Below, piece by piece: positions 42,816 to 51,486 of a stretch of DNA of 64,000 nt. The notes under the pieces are model-generated. The model was given only the letters and a program-made list of their open reading frames with translations. It was not told the DNA's origin and did not search any database. The translations under genes were made by a program, and so were the position numbers. Location: the NCBI GenBank assembly GCA_015234525.1, contig JADGMX010000042.1, forward strand, positions 20,890 through 84,889, in the 5' to 3' direction. The stretch is from Flavobacterium sp. (lineage in GTDB: Bacteria > Bacteroidota > Bacteroidia > Flavobacteriales > Flavobacteriaceae). Each line of letters begins with the position of its first letter. Positions within the stretch are counted from its first letter, which is position 1.

Positions 42816-43772
42816 TTATATTGCTTGTTGAAGGTTATTGTTTTCTTTTTTCTCGGCATATGCCATTGCGGCGTCGCGAACCCATTTGCCGTTATCCCAC
42901 GCATTTTTTCGTGCATTGATACGTTGTTTATTACATGGGCCGTGTCCTTTTACCACCTGCCAGAATTCGTCCCAATCGAGTTTGCCGAAATCGTAATGAC
43001 CGGTTTCCTCATTCCATTTCAATTCCGGATCCGGTATCGTGAGTCCGATGAGTTCCGCTTGTGGCACAGTTTGGTCGACGAATTGTTGACGGAGTTCGTC
43101 GTTGGTTTTGCGTTTAAGTTTCCACTTCATCGATTGCTCGGTATGTACCGACTCGGCGTCAACAGGACCAAGCATCATCAGTGACGGCCACCACCATCGG
43201 TTAAGCGCATCCTGAGCCATCTCTTTTTGCTGCGGCGTGCCATTTGCCAAAGTGATCATGATCTCGAAACCTTGCCTTTGGTGGAAACTTTCTTCCTTGC
43301 AAACGCGCACCATCGCCCGGGCATAAGGTCCGTATGACGTTGCTGTAAGCGGAACCTGATTGATGATTGCAGCCCCATCAACCAACCAACCAATTGCACC
43401 CATGTCGGCCCAGGTAATTGTCGGATAGTTGAAAATACTTGAGTACTTGGCCTCACCTGAGTGAAGTTGCTCGTATAATTCATCGCGGGAAACGCCTAAT
43501 GTTTCACATGCGCTGTATAAATATAATCCGTGTCCGGCTTCATCCTGAACTTTTGCCAGAAGCGCCACTTTTCGTCGTAGCGATGGAGCCCGGGTAATCC
43601 AGTTTCCTTCAGGCAACATTCCGACAATCTCCGAATGCGCATGTTGTGAAATCTGGCGAATATGCGTTTTGCGATATTTCTCCGGCATCCAATCTTTTGG
43701 TTCGATCTTTTCGTCATTTGCAATCCGTGCCTCAAAAATGGCCTCAAGATTTTTTGCTTCCTGTTCCGACAT
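42816..43772 (-). CDS. paaA: phenylacetyl-CoA epoxidase catalytic subunit PaaA
   Basis: 318 aa from ATG 43772 ([16 protein letters not shown]); the earlier in-frame ATG would add 9 residues. Ferritin-like diiron fold with two ExxH motifs, [16 protein letters not shown] and [13 protein letters not shown], which together with HAHSEIVGM hold the iron pair. It inserts one oxygen atom into the aromatic ring of phenylacetyl-CoA, forming the 1,2-epoxide. The flavin/iron-sulfur reductase PaaE is encoded 16 bp upstream. Confidence 0.95.
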   Translation of the reverse strand: MSEQEAKNLEAIFEARIANDEKIEPKDWMPEKYRKTHIRQISQHAHSEIVGMLPEGNWITRAPSLRRKVALLAKVQDEAGHGLYLYSACETLGVSRDELYEQLHSGEAKYSSIFNYPTITWADMGAIGWLVDGAAIINQVPLTATSYGPYARAMVRVCKEESFHQRQGFEIMITLANGTPQQKEMAQDALNRWWWPSLMMLGPVDAESVHTEQSMKWKLKRKTNDELRQQFVDQTVPQAELIGLTIPDPELKWNEETGHYDFGKLDWDEFWQVVKGHGPCNKQRINARKNAWDNGKWVRDAAMAYAEKKENNNLQQAI

Positions 43773-43788
43773 AATTTTTAAATTTAAG

Positions 43789-44862
43789 TTATGCTCCAAA
43801 ATCTACTACAACTTTTTCAGAAGTTGGCACCGCCTGACAACTCAGGATATAATTCTTCGCGACCTCATTTTCGTCGAGTGCGTAATTGATTTTCATCTCG
43901 ACCGATCCTTCGACAACCTTGCATCGGCAAGTACTACAAACCCCGCCTTTACACGCAAATGGAAGATCGGCTCCGGCGGCAAGCGCACCATCGAGGATGT
44001 TATCGAAGTCGTCGTCCATCGTAAAATGGAACTCTTTTCCACCGTCGATTATTGTAACCTCGGTACCGCCAACTTTGTTTTCCAGTATTTTATTAACGCG
44101 CAATTTATCAGCTTCACTGATTCCCGTCGCGAATAATTCGAAGTGGATCTTATCGGCTGATAATCCGGCGGCCGTCAATTCGTCTTTAATCAGAAAAATC
44201 ATTTCCTCAGGACCGCAGATAAAGCACTCATCGACAGACGGCACATCAATAATCCGCGAGGTCAGTACCTGAAGTTTTTCCTTTGAGAACCGACCGTTTA
44301 AAAGCGGAATATTCCGGTGCTCTTTGGTCAGGAAATGAAACACTTCAAACCGACCTAAATATCTGTTTTTCAGACTTTCAACCTGCTCTTTAAAGATAAT
44401 GCTTTTTACCGTTCTATTCAAATAAAACAGCTGAAACGTACTTTCCGGCTCGAGTGCAAGGTGCGTTTTTATGATCGAAAGAATTGGCGTGATGCCGCTT
44501 CCTGCTGCAAAGGCAATATAGTGCTTCGCTTGATCCGGACTAACATCCTTGTAAAAAACGCCGTTGGGTTTTAAAACCTCAACCAAATCGCCTTTTTTTA
44601 GCGTGTCATTGATATAGGATGAGAACTTTCCACCCGGAATCTTCTTTACCGCAACCTGCCAAATATTCTCGGTCGGACTCGAACAAAGCGAATACGAGCG
44701 GCGCACTTCTACCCCGTCGATTATCGCCCTAAGCGTTAAATGTTGCCCGTGAGTGTATTTGAAAGCTTCCCGCAAATCATCCGGAATCTCAAATGACACC
44801 ACCGAACAATCCTTGGTTTCTTTATATATGTCGCTGATTTTTACCTGTTCGAATTTCGCCAT
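43789..44862 (-). CDS. paaE: phenylacetyl-CoA epoxidase reductase PaaE
   Basis: 357 aa. FAD-binding domain (about 1-105; [11 protein letters not shown]), NAD(P)H-binding domain (105-250; [29 protein letters not shown]), and a plant-type 2Fe-2S ferredoxin domain at the C-terminus with cysteines in [16 protein letters not shown] and YILSCQAVP. It passes electrons from NADPH to the PaaA diiron site. It is the promoter-proximal gene of the operon; a palindromic operator lies 20 bp upstream of its start. Confidence 0.95.
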   Translation of the reverse strand: MAKFEQVKISDIYKETKDCSVVSFEIPDDLREAFKYTHGQHLTLRAIIDGVEVRRSYSLCSSPTENIWQVAVKKIPGGKFSSYINDTLKKGDLVEVLKPNGVFYKDVSPDQAKHYIAFAAGSGITPILSIIKTHLALEPESTFQLFYLNRTVKSIIFKEQVESLKNRYLGRFEVFHFLTKEHRNIPLLNGRFSKEKLQVLTSRIIDVPSVDECFICGPEEMIFLIKDELTAAGLSADKIHFELFATGISEADKLRVNKILENKVGGTEVTIIDGGKEFHFTMDDDFDNILDGALAAGADLPFACKGGVCSTCRCKVVEGSVEMKINYALDENEVAKNYILSCQAVPTSEKVVVDFGA

Positions 44863-44881
44863 CGATTATTTAATTTCACTT

Positions 44882-44899
44882 AACTAACAACCGTTAGTT
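44882..44899. promoter_or_regulatory. palindromic operator at the paa promoter
   Basis: AACTAAC-AACC-GTTAGTT is a perfect inverted repeat with 7-bp arms. It lies 7 nt downstream of the -7 element (44907-44914) and so overlaps the expected transcription start of paaE. The size fits a TetR-family dimer site, and a TetR gene sits immediately upstream of the operon. Confidence 0.75.
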
Positions 44900-44906
44900 T
44901 ACTATG

Positions 44907-44914
44907 CAAATTTA
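44907..44914 (-). promoter_or_regulatory. -7 promoter element of the paa operon
   Basis: The minus strand reads TAAATTTG, an exact TANNTTTG match, 44 nt before ATG 44862. No TTTG is seen 19 nt upstream, so the promoter would be intrinsically weak. Confidence 0.5.
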
Positions 44915-44966
44915 AAAAAATATGCTGTAAGTTTACGATAACGTTTGAAATTAACAATTTACCGCA

Positions 44967-45533
44967 TCAGGCGATGCCTTTCAGCAAAATATCACGCAAA
45001 TCGCGTCGGAGGGTTTTCGCGTTAAAATTTTTCTTTTTGCCATACCAGAGATAAAGCGTTCGCAGGGTTGACAACATCGAAAAGATGATTACCTCTGATT
45101 CGACGTTCTTGATTTCACCTTTCGAAATTCCGTTTTTTATGATCTGACGAAACCGTTCCTCGTACTCGTCACGCATCGAGAGAAACTCGCGGAGTTCAGC
45201 CGTTGGTAAGTGCATCCAGTCGTTGTTGAGGCTAGCCAAAGCGTCGGGATTGCGCTCGGTAATGTCGATGTGCAACTTAATCACGCGATCCAACATTTCG
45301 ATCGTGCTTGCTTCAGAGGTTACAATCAGATTGATGGTATTTGTGTATTCTTCCGCGATGGCGATAATGATCAGCGCGAGAATTTCCTGCTTCGACTTAA
45401 TATGATTGTACAAACTTGCCGCTTTGATGTTCAGCGCCTGAGCGATATCACGCATAGTCACGGCGCTATATCCTTTTTCTTTGAACAATTTAGCCGAAAT
45501 GGCTACGATCTCGTTTTTGCGGTCATTGCTCAT
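44967..45533 (-). CDS. TetR/AcrR-family regulator, probable repressor of the paa operon
   Basis: 188 aa. N-terminal TetR helix-turn-helix at about residues 8-50 (FKEKGYSAVTMRDIAQALNI then KAASLYNHIKSKQEIL), and a helical ligand-binding domain of the usual size. It is co-directional with and upstream of paaE; the intergenic region holds the palindrome at 44882-44899. In other bacteria PaaR (TetR type) or PaaX (GntR type) answers to phenylacetyl-CoA; the same inducer is inferred here. It overlaps the DUF4230 gene by 4 bp (ATGA). Confidence 0.85.
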   Translation of the reverse strand: MSNDRKNEIVAISAKLFKEKGYSAVTMRDIAQALNIKAASLYNHIKSKQEILALIIIAIAEEYTNTINLIVTSEASTIEMLDRVIKLHIDITERNPDALASLNNDWMHLPTAELREFLSMRDEYEERFRQIIKNGISKGEIKNVESEVIIFSMLSTLRTLYLWYGKKKNFNAKTLRRDLRDILLKGIA

Positions 45534-46153
45534 GTTGCATCCGGATTTAAAACCTCGTCGATGGTTTCGGTGTTCACATCTTCCCCATTATAACGAAGCG
45601 TCCAACCCATGGAATTTGAAAGAATCAGAATTTTTGAAAGTTCGCTGATCAGTCGGTTTTGGGCGTTTGATTTTAGCGATGACGCCGCAACTTTCTTTTC
45701 AAGATTCGCACGAACACTCGCATTTACTTTATTGTAATCCTCGCCGGTAAAAGGGTTCAACCTGCTTTGTTCGACGTCGTAAAATTTAATGTTTGGACTG
45801 ATTTTAATTTCCTCTTTCGGAATCGATAAAATCGTAATTACTTTATTTTTTTCGTCGATCTCGTACTTCATCTGACGAAGATCAAAAGCCACAGTAACAT
45901 CAGCATTGACAACAATCAGAGCTTTCTTATCAAAAGAAATCATGTTCATGAAATACGTATTCTGATCCTTGTAGGTGAGCACTTCGGCAAAATGCCCTTC
46001 GGTAACGATAAGTTTGCCGACATTGACGATTTGCTGCTGAATTAACGCCGTATCATTCTCGAGCGTTGAATCGCCGCGATCTTTGAATTCGCAATATCGG
46101 AATGCGAGAAGAATCGCAACAATCGCAGTGAAGATGATGAGAATTCGCTTCAT
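45530..46153 (-). CDS. DUF4230 membrane-anchored protein
   Basis: 207 aa. One N-terminal membrane helix (MKRILIIFTAIVAILLAF), then a periplasmic DUF4230 domain: IVNVGKLIVTEGHFAEVLTY, VVNADVTVAFDLRQMKYEID, SIPKEEIKISPNIKFYD. A helical C-terminus contains the second DUF4230 region. The function of the family is unknown. Here it forms an overlapping pair with the TetR gene and is preceded by an operator-like sequence. Confidence 0.85.
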   Translation of the reverse strand: MKRILIIFTAIVAILLAFRYCEFKDRGDSTLENDTALIQQQIVNVGKLIVTEGHFAEVLTYKDQNTYFMNMISFDKKALIVVNADVTVAFDLRQMKYEIDEKNKVITILSIPKEEIKISPNIKFYDVEQSRLNPFTGEDYNKVNASVRANLEKKVAASSLKSNAQNRLISELSKILILSNSMGWTLRYNGEDVNTETIDEVLNPDAT

Positions 46154-46178
46154 TCCATAAATTTAGAAAAAATATGGA

Positions 46179-46196
46179 TACGAACGACTGTTAGTC
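46179..46196. promoter_or_regulatory. second, degenerate operator upstream of the DUF4230-tetR pair
   Basis: On the minus strand GACTAACAGTCGTTCGTA matches the operator at 44882-44899 at 13 of 18 positions, including the whole ACTAAC half and CGTT of the other half. It lies 26 nt before ATG 46153, next to a CAATTTTG sequence that resembles a -7 element. Autoregulation is inferred. Confidence 0.5.
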
Positions 46197-46295
46197 AAAA
46201 TTGTAGTGCTCAGCCAGCAATTAGCTTCTTTTTGAAACTGCGACGACTTTTAAATGTTGACAAGGTAAATTTCATTCGCAAAAACCAGAAGGAAT

Positions 46296-46940
46296 TTAGA
46301 TCAGATTGTTGTTTTTTGCTTTCTGAATCGCCTCTATCTTGTTGTGAACCTGAAGTTTGGTGTAAATGTTTTCGATATGCTTGCGAATTGTCCCAACCGA
46401 AACGAATAGGTTACTCGCGATGTTGTCATACTTCAAACCTTTGCTGAGATGCTCCAAAACCTCGGTCTCGCGGGTCGTAAGTTTAATTTCTTCACACTTT
46501 TCCATTGCAAAATCGACCGGGTTTCTAAAAAGCTTCAATGTTTTTAAAGCTATTGAAGGCGTCATTGTGGCACCGCCGTTGATCGTGTCGATAATCCCTC
46601 GGTACAATTCTTCGGGGTTGACTTCCTTTAGCAAATAGCCATCAGCTCCTGCTTTGATCGAGCGAAAAATGTTTTCGTCATTATCGAAAACAGTCAGCAT
46701 GATGATCTTGATTTGTGGATACTTTTGTTTGACAGCGGCGGTGGCTTCAATCCCGTTCATCACCGGCATTTCGATATCCATCAGGATAAGGTCGAGGTTC
46801 TGGTTTTCGTCGAGTTTGCTCAAAAGTTCCCTGCCGTCAGACGCTGTAAACCGACAGCTCAAATTCGAAAAGAACGATAGTTTTTCTGCGACTGCTTTTC
46901 TCAGAAATGCGTTGTCGTCAACAATGGCCAGTCTAATCAT
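46296..46940 (-). CDS. NarL/FixJ-type response regulator
   Basis: 214 aa from ATG 46940 (MIRLAIVDDNAFLRKAV). Receiver domain with Asp-Asp pair (VDD), phospho-acceptor Asp in LILMDIEMPVMNG, Thr/Lys in MLTVFDN and LLKEVNPEEL; LuxR-type HTH at about 150-212 (TTRETEVLEHLSKGL, VSVGTIRKHIENIYTKL). It overlaps the stop of the histidine-kinase gene by 8 bp, so they form a two-component pair with unknown target genes. Confidence 0.92.
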   Translation of the reverse strand: MIRLAIVDDNAFLRKAVAEKLSFFSNLSCRFTASDGRELLSKLDENQNLDLILMDIEMPVMNGIEATAAVKQKYPQIKIIMLTVFDNDENIFRSIKAGADGYLLKEVNPEELYRGIIDTINGGATMTPSIALKTLKLFRNPVDFAMEKCEEIKLTTRETEVLEHLSKGLKYDNIASNLFVSVGTIRKHIENIYTKLQVHNKIEAIQKAKNNNLI

Positions 46941-48717
46941 TTGCATTTGGTTTTGGAAGTTTTATCGTGATCGCAGTACCTTGGTTTGATGAACTTATTT
47001 TGAAATTTCCTCCGATATCCGATGTTCGTCTTTCCATATTTCTGATGCCGTTGCCCATTTCTGCATTATCGGTGTCGAAGCCGTTTCCGTCGTCAGCTAC
47101 CTGGATGAGTAGCGAATTGCCGTCGTCAGTGATGTTAATCGAGATTTCTGATGCGGATGCGTATTTTAATGCGTTGTTGATCGCTTCCTGTATCGTTCGA
47201 TAAATATTCATTCCTTCGATCGATGTGAATCGGACTTTCGCCAGCTCATCGTCAAAGTGAAAACTATACGCAATTGAATCGTTGGCTTCACGTGCCTTTT
47301 CGATAAGGTTGAGGATTCTGGTGGCGAGATCTTCAACGGATATTTCGGTGGAATTCATCGCCCAGATCGTATCGCGGAGTTCGACGATTGTCTCGCGCGC
47401 AAAACTGCTGATGCTTTGTAGTTTTTGATCGAGCTTTTGATTGGTAATGTCAAACGCATACTTAATATTTTCGACCGATGAAATAATGAATGTAAGTTGC
47501 GACCCGATGTTGTCATGAAGGTCTCTTGCAATGCCCAGTCGTTGGTCCTGGAGTTTGTTTTGGGCTTCGATCTGAAGAATCGCAGTTTTGAGAAAATGTT
47601 CTTGCTGAAGCTGAAGGTTTTTGAGCTTTTGCTGACGATACAACAAATATCCGATGAGCAGAGCGAAGAACAGGACGATAAAAGTGGTGGCGAGTATCGT
47701 TCGTTGCCGGTTCGCTTCAGCATCCTTGATCAAAACCAGATTGTTAGCTTCGGCGAGCATTTTTTCCTTGCGGTTGGTGTCAAATTGAACTTCAAGTTCG
47801 GCGATCTTTGAATTGGTTTCCTTGTTGGTCAGGCTGTCGCGGATCTTTGCATAATTCCTGAAATTTTCCAATGCCAATGCTTTGTCATTCAGCGCGTCAT
47901 AACTGTCGGATAAACTTTTATAATTGGATTGTGCAAGAAAGAGATAATTGTTCTGAAGCGCTAATTCCAACGATTTCTGATACCATGAAATAGCGGTTTG
48001 ATGTTTTTGTTGCGCATAATGCAAATCACCCAGCCAGGTGTAGTTTTCGGCGATGCCAATGGTGTCATTCCGTGAAGTTCGGATCGATAGCGCTCTTTGG
48101 AATAACTTTGCCGCCTCATCATATTTCTTTTGCATGATGTAAACTCCGCCGATGCAATTCAGACTAAACGGAATTCCCAAACTGTCGTTAACCGATTCTT
48201 TCAGCACCAACCCTTTTTTATAAAAATACAGCGCGCTGTCGAGGTCGTTTTGCATTTCTTTCAAAACGCCATAGTTGTTATAAATCGACAAAAGCGGCTT
48301 TGTATGGTTGAAGCGTTCAGCGATTTGCTTGCCTTTTTGCATGTAATATTGCGCCATATCCATATCGCGCCGTTTCATCGAATAACCGAGTCCGGCGTAT
48401 TCATAGGCCTGCCGGTCGGTTGCGTTAAGCTGCTCGTAGATTTTGATGGCTTTAAGCGAATAGCTGACGTTGTCTGAATATTTTCCCTGATAGTAATAAA
48501 CCAGCGCGAGATTGCTGTAGCTGTCGGCTATGCCAAGGGAATATCTGATCTTTTCTGCGGCGCGCGCATTTTTGAGGAAAACCGGCGTTAATGCAACTGC
48601 TTTCTGAATCCGCTTTTCGAACGGAATGTTGTTTATTGAATCGATTGCAGCCTTAGTTTGAGCACCGGCCGAAAGACAGCATGATAAAAACAATAAAATT
48701 GCCGCTAATCGCTTCAT
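46933..48717 (-). CDS. TPR-containing sensor histidine kinase
   Basis: 594 aa from ATG 48717. Signal peptide (MKRLAAILLFLSCCLSAGAQ), about six periplasmic tetratricopeptide repeats (60-330; ALYFYKKGL and AKLFQRALSIR as examples), one membrane helix near 345-365 (ILATTFIVLFFALLIGYLLY), coiled coil, HisKA_3 domain with the phosphorylated His in GIARDLHDNIGSQLTFI, and a HATPase domain ending GNGIRNMERRTSDIGG. This is a Bacteroidota NarX-like kinase; the stimulus is unknown. Confidence 0.9.
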   Translation of the reverse strand: MKRLAAILLFLSCCLSAGAQTKAAIDSINNIPFEKRIQKAVALTPVFLKNARAAEKIRYSLGIADSYSNLALVYYYQGKYSDNVSYSLKAIKIYEQLNATDRQAYEYAGLGYSMKRRDMDMAQYYMQKGKQIAERFNHTKPLLSIYNNYGVLKEMQNDLDSALYFYKKGLVLKESVNDSLGIPFSLNCIGGVYIMQKKYDEAAKLFQRALSIRTSRNDTIGIAENYTWLGDLHYAQQKHQTAISWYQKSLELALQNNYLFLAQSNYKSLSDSYDALNDKALALENFRNYAKIRDSLTNKETNSKIAELEVQFDTNRKEKMLAEANNLVLIKDAEANRQRTILATTFIVLFFALLIGYLLYRQQKLKNLQLQQEHFLKTAILQIEAQNKLQDQRLGIARDLHDNIGSQLTFIISSVENIKYAFDITNQKLDQKLQSISSFARETIVELRDTIWAMNSTEISVEDLATRILNLIEKAREANDSIAYSFHFDDELAKVRFTSIEGMNIYRTIQEAINNALKYASASEISINITDDGNSLLIQVADDGNGFDTDNAEMGNGIRNMERRTSDIGGNFKISSSNQGTAITIKLPKPNAND

Positions 48718-48804
48718 TTTTAACTTATATAGTAATCGCAAATATGATATTATTTTTGGATTATTGTGTTTTTGCAACCGAAAATCGATCATCGAAATAA
48801 AAAA

Positions 48805-48890
48805 GCCCTAGCCCTGATGGCAGCGGCATCCTTTTTCGCGCTTCTTTAGCGCGGGAAAGATATAGCGGACAGCGGGAATAGCTTCTAAAA
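48805..48890 (+). repeat. stop-codon-adjacent intergenic element, copy at 48.8 kb
   Basis: The head GCCCTAGCCCTGATGGCAGC and tail ACAGCGGGAATAGCTTCTAA agree with the 35.1-kb copy. The centre is a strong hairpin, CGCGCT-TCTTT-AGCGCG (48837-48853). The element ends directly against the stop codon of the small coiled-coil gene (48891) and precedes the histidine-kinase start. Confidence 0.75.
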
Positions 48891-49151
48891 TCAAGGCTCG
48901 AGCTGTTGCGAGATGATCGCAAGCAATTGTTGGTCGATCGACGCGCGGGCTTTGTCCAAAACCTGTTTCATTTCGTTTGAAAGCTGGACTTTTGCCTGCT
49001 CGCGGGTGTTTATCGCATCGAGTATCGCAATTGTCTTTTGGAGTTCACTGACTGTTTGCCGATGTGCGCTTTTTTGCCGTTGATGTGCCACCACCAAAGC
49101 GACGACAGCGGCTGATAAAATCACAATCAGAAAGATCAGGAAATAACTCAT
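48891..49151 (-). CDS. small single-pass membrane protein with coiled coil
   Basis: 86 aa. An N-terminal membrane helix (about residues 3-22, YFLIFLIVILSAAVVALVVA) and a heptad-like helical domain (QTVSELQKTIAILDAINTRE, then LSNEMKQVLDKARASIDQQL). No family recognised. A repeat element follows its stop codon. It is likely a true gene because of the clean topology and codon use. Confidence 0.55.
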   Translation of the reverse strand: MSYFLIFLIVILSAAVVALVVAHQRQKSAHRQTVSELQKTIAILDAINTREQAKVQLSNEMKQVLDKARASIDQQLLAIISQQLEP

Positions 49152-49182
49152 AATGGGTAGTTTCAGCCTGCGTTTAGCTTTA

Positions 49183-49209
49183 AAAGGCTGAACGTTTCCG
49201 CCAGCCTTT
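49183..49209 (-). terminator. probable terminator of the beta-propeller gene
   Basis: AAAGGCTG (49183-49190) pairs with CAGCCTTT (49202-49209) across an 11-nt loop. On the minus strand, downstream of the stop at 49215, the stem is followed by TTTT. The long loop makes it a moderate terminator. Confidence 0.6.
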
Positions 49210-49214
49210 TTTGC

Positions 49215-51047
49215 TTAATTATTAACTCGAATCTTTTCAACCTTTCGGCCTTTGAAAGCAAATACGTATTCGCCGTCGCTGGTAATATCGATGCCATCGC
49301 CATATTTCGGGCTGCCGCCTTTACCTTTGGATTGCACTGAACCTTTAGTTTCGCCGTTCTCCATGTTTATGCCATAGATGATATTCTTGTTGTTCCGCTG
49401 GTCGCGCAGGAAGTAATTGTCGCCAATGATGTAGAAATGATCGACGCCGCGAATTTTCTCGGTGGCATAATTGCGTTTGCCATCTTTCTTTGCATATGAC
49501 GCAAGCCCTTTTTCAGATAAAACGACCACATTTTCACCAAAATCGATCACATCGGTAGCTTTGCCAACACGCGCATCGTTGTGTTTAACCGAATAGTTCT
49601 GATTGCCGTCCTGGATGTTATAGCTGTAAAACTCGTCGCCATCGCCAACAAATAATTGTGATTCGCCTTCGAGGATGAAATCGGTTATGCGTTTATCGAA
49701 TTTTTCGGATCTCCATGCCGTTTTGCCGGTGGCGTCATCGAGTGCGAGCACGCTGTTTTTCTGGGTCTTGTAATCCCAATAAATATACGGAACCCATTGC
49801 TTCGCGGAACCATTCCCTACTCCGCCCAGTGCCATCAAACCTCCCGCCGCTCCTGTCGACGCTTCTTCATATCGATATTCCTGAACCTGAACTTTGCCGC
49901 CGACCTGAACCACCACTTTGTCGCCTGCTTTATAGATGTTTGGCATGCAGAAGGCGCCGGTAATTTTTTCGGATGTCCACAGCAATTTGCCTGTCGCAAG
50001 GTCGTGCTTTTCAACATATTTTGTTTTGTCGCGCGAGCCGAGGATTACGATATAAACCGCATCTTTCGTAAAGAGTGGATCGGCTACGGTGCGATAGATC
50101 TTTGATCGTTTCTTGCCGGTGAGGAAATTTCCGTTGCCGCCGTCCATGTCGTTTTCGTAAACTGATTCCCAAAGTTTCGTACCTGATTTATAATCGTATA
50201 CCGAAAGTCCGTTTAAGTACATAAAAATTTTATCGTCACGAAGCCAAAGATCAACTACGGCGCGTTTTGTAACCAGTTCTTTTTCGATCGAACCCATAAA
50301 AGTAGCGTCCCAGATGACATCACCGTTTTTGGCATTCACTTTTACGATCTGATTTTTGAAGCCGGTGAACAATGCTCCGAGTGCGGTAGGCTTGAAATTG
50401 ACCATGACGATCTCATTTTTCGCCGCATTGTAAATGTATTTTCCGACGCCGCCTTTGAAACGGTTAGTTTCCCAAATCTGCTCACCGGTATCGGCATTTA
50501 CGAGGATAACCGAGTTCTTCTGTGAAATCAAAAAAGCGTCGAGTTCGTTAATGTATTTGACTGTGTCGAGCTCACCCTCATCAACACCTTCTTCGCCTTT
50601 TGTGCCTTTTTGGATCAGGTTCTGATAAAGTTCGGAATTCCACAGTTCTTTTCCCGTCGCCAAATCGATTACGGCGACACGGTCTTTTCCTAAACTGCGT
50701 TCGTCAAAAAGAAAAAGATAACCGCCTTTATCCTTCCAGATAATGTATTGAAACTCGCATTTATTGGTCTTGTTGGTTGTGATCTTTTTATAGTCGCCGG
50801 CCCAGATCAATTTCCCTTCAGAGTCGATGACCGAAGCTGAATTTTCATCGGTGCCAACCGTCATTCCGCCGCTCTCGGTAGTGATCGCAAGCCGTGTTGC
50901 TTTGTTGTCGAACTCCGATTCCCAGACGGTAGCGAAACTCCCGGATTTCTTTCCGGCTTTACCTTTGCCCATCAGTTTCCCGAGCTGGGCGTTTGCCGGC
51001 ACCGAAATGCAGAGCAAAGTAATGATGATGTACGTGATTTTTTTCAT
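49215..51047 (-). CDS. secreted PQQ-like beta-propeller repeat protein
   Basis: 610 aa from ATG 51047, with signal peptide MKKITYIIITLLCISVPANA. Many repeats of the type DLATGKELWNSELY, NADTGEQIWETNRF, NAKNGDVIWDATFM and DDATGKTAWRSEKFD mark a PQQ/quinoprotein alcohol-dehydrogenase-like propeller. Catalytic residues of quinoprotein dehydrogenases are not evident, so it is more likely a binding or scaffolding propeller in the periplasm. It lies 4 bp after the 122-aa secreted protein gene, in one unit. Confidence 0.75.
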   Translation of the reverse strand: MKKITYIIITLLCISVPANAQLGKLMGKGKAGKKSGSFATVWESEFDNKATRLAITTESGGMTVGTDENSASVIDSEGKLIWAGDYKKITTNKTNKCEFQYIIWKDKGGYLFLFDERSLGKDRVAVIDLATGKELWNSELYQNLIQKGTKGEEGVDEGELDTVKYINELDAFLISQKNSVILVNADTGEQIWETNRFKGGVGKYIYNAAKNEIVMVNFKPTALGALFTGFKNQIVKVNAKNGDVIWDATFMGSIEKELVTKRAVVDLWLRDDKIFMYLNGLSVYDYKSGTKLWESVYENDMDGGNGNFLTGKKRSKIYRTVADPLFTKDAVYIVILGSRDKTKYVEKHDLATGKLLWTSEKITGAFCMPNIYKAGDKVVVQVGGKVQVQEYRYEEASTGAAGGLMALGGVGNGSAKQWVPYIYWDYKTQKNSVLALDDATGKTAWRSEKFDKRITDFILEGESQLFVGDGDEFYSYNIQDGNQNYSVKHNDARVGKATDVIDFGENVVVLSEKGLASYAKKDGKRNYATEKIRGVDHFYIIGDNYFLRDQRNNKNIIYGINMENGETKGSVQSKGKGGSPKYGDGIDITSDGEYVFAFKGRKVEKIRVNN

Positions 51048-51051
51048 GATA

Positions 51052-51420
51052 TTAAATTTTTGCGGTATAGCGCACTTTGTATTTTTGCTGTTTTGGAAGT
51101 TTGAAATTAAACTTGTGCCCAAGGATGTAATCGGACATAAAGTTTAAGAAATCGATGTTCTTGATATCGCTGTCAACTTTAAAGAACGATGAGACTTTTC
51201 CGTTGCGGTACACGCCAACATCTACTGTTACGGTGCCTTTGACGTCGGGGAACTTTTTGTTTTTCTGTTTTAGAAATCCGGGTGAACTCAGCACACCATT
51301 AATTTCAGAAACCACTGCAGCCTGAACCGATTCGGCGTCGCTTAATACCGCTCGCTGCGCGGAAACACTGATGCTCATTAAAATGAGAAGTGCGGTGAGA
51401 AGTAGAACATTATTTTTCAT
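51052..51420 (-). CDS. small secreted protein, TonB-C-like size and fold unknown
   Basis: 122 aa. Signal peptide MKNNVLLLTALLILMSISVS with AQ cleavage, then VQAAVVSEINGVLSSPGFLK, GTVTVDVGVYRNGKVSSFFK and YILGHKFNFKLPKQQKYKVR. The pattern of helix, strand, strand, strand ending with a basic strand is reminiscent of TonB C-terminal domains, but no TonB motif is visible. It is translationally close to the beta-propeller gene, so the two may act together. Confidence 0.55.
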   Translation of the reverse strand: MKNNVLLLTALLILMSISVSAQRAVLSDAESVQAAVVSEINGVLSSPGFLKQKNKKFPDVKGTVTVDVGVYRNGKVSSFFKVDSDIKNIDFLNFMSDYILGHKFNFKLPKQQKYKVRYTAKI

Positions 51421-51486
51421 GGGATGAATTTTATCAGAAAAGAAAAGGCTGTAATAACTACAGCCCTCTCTTTATTAAATTTCCGA

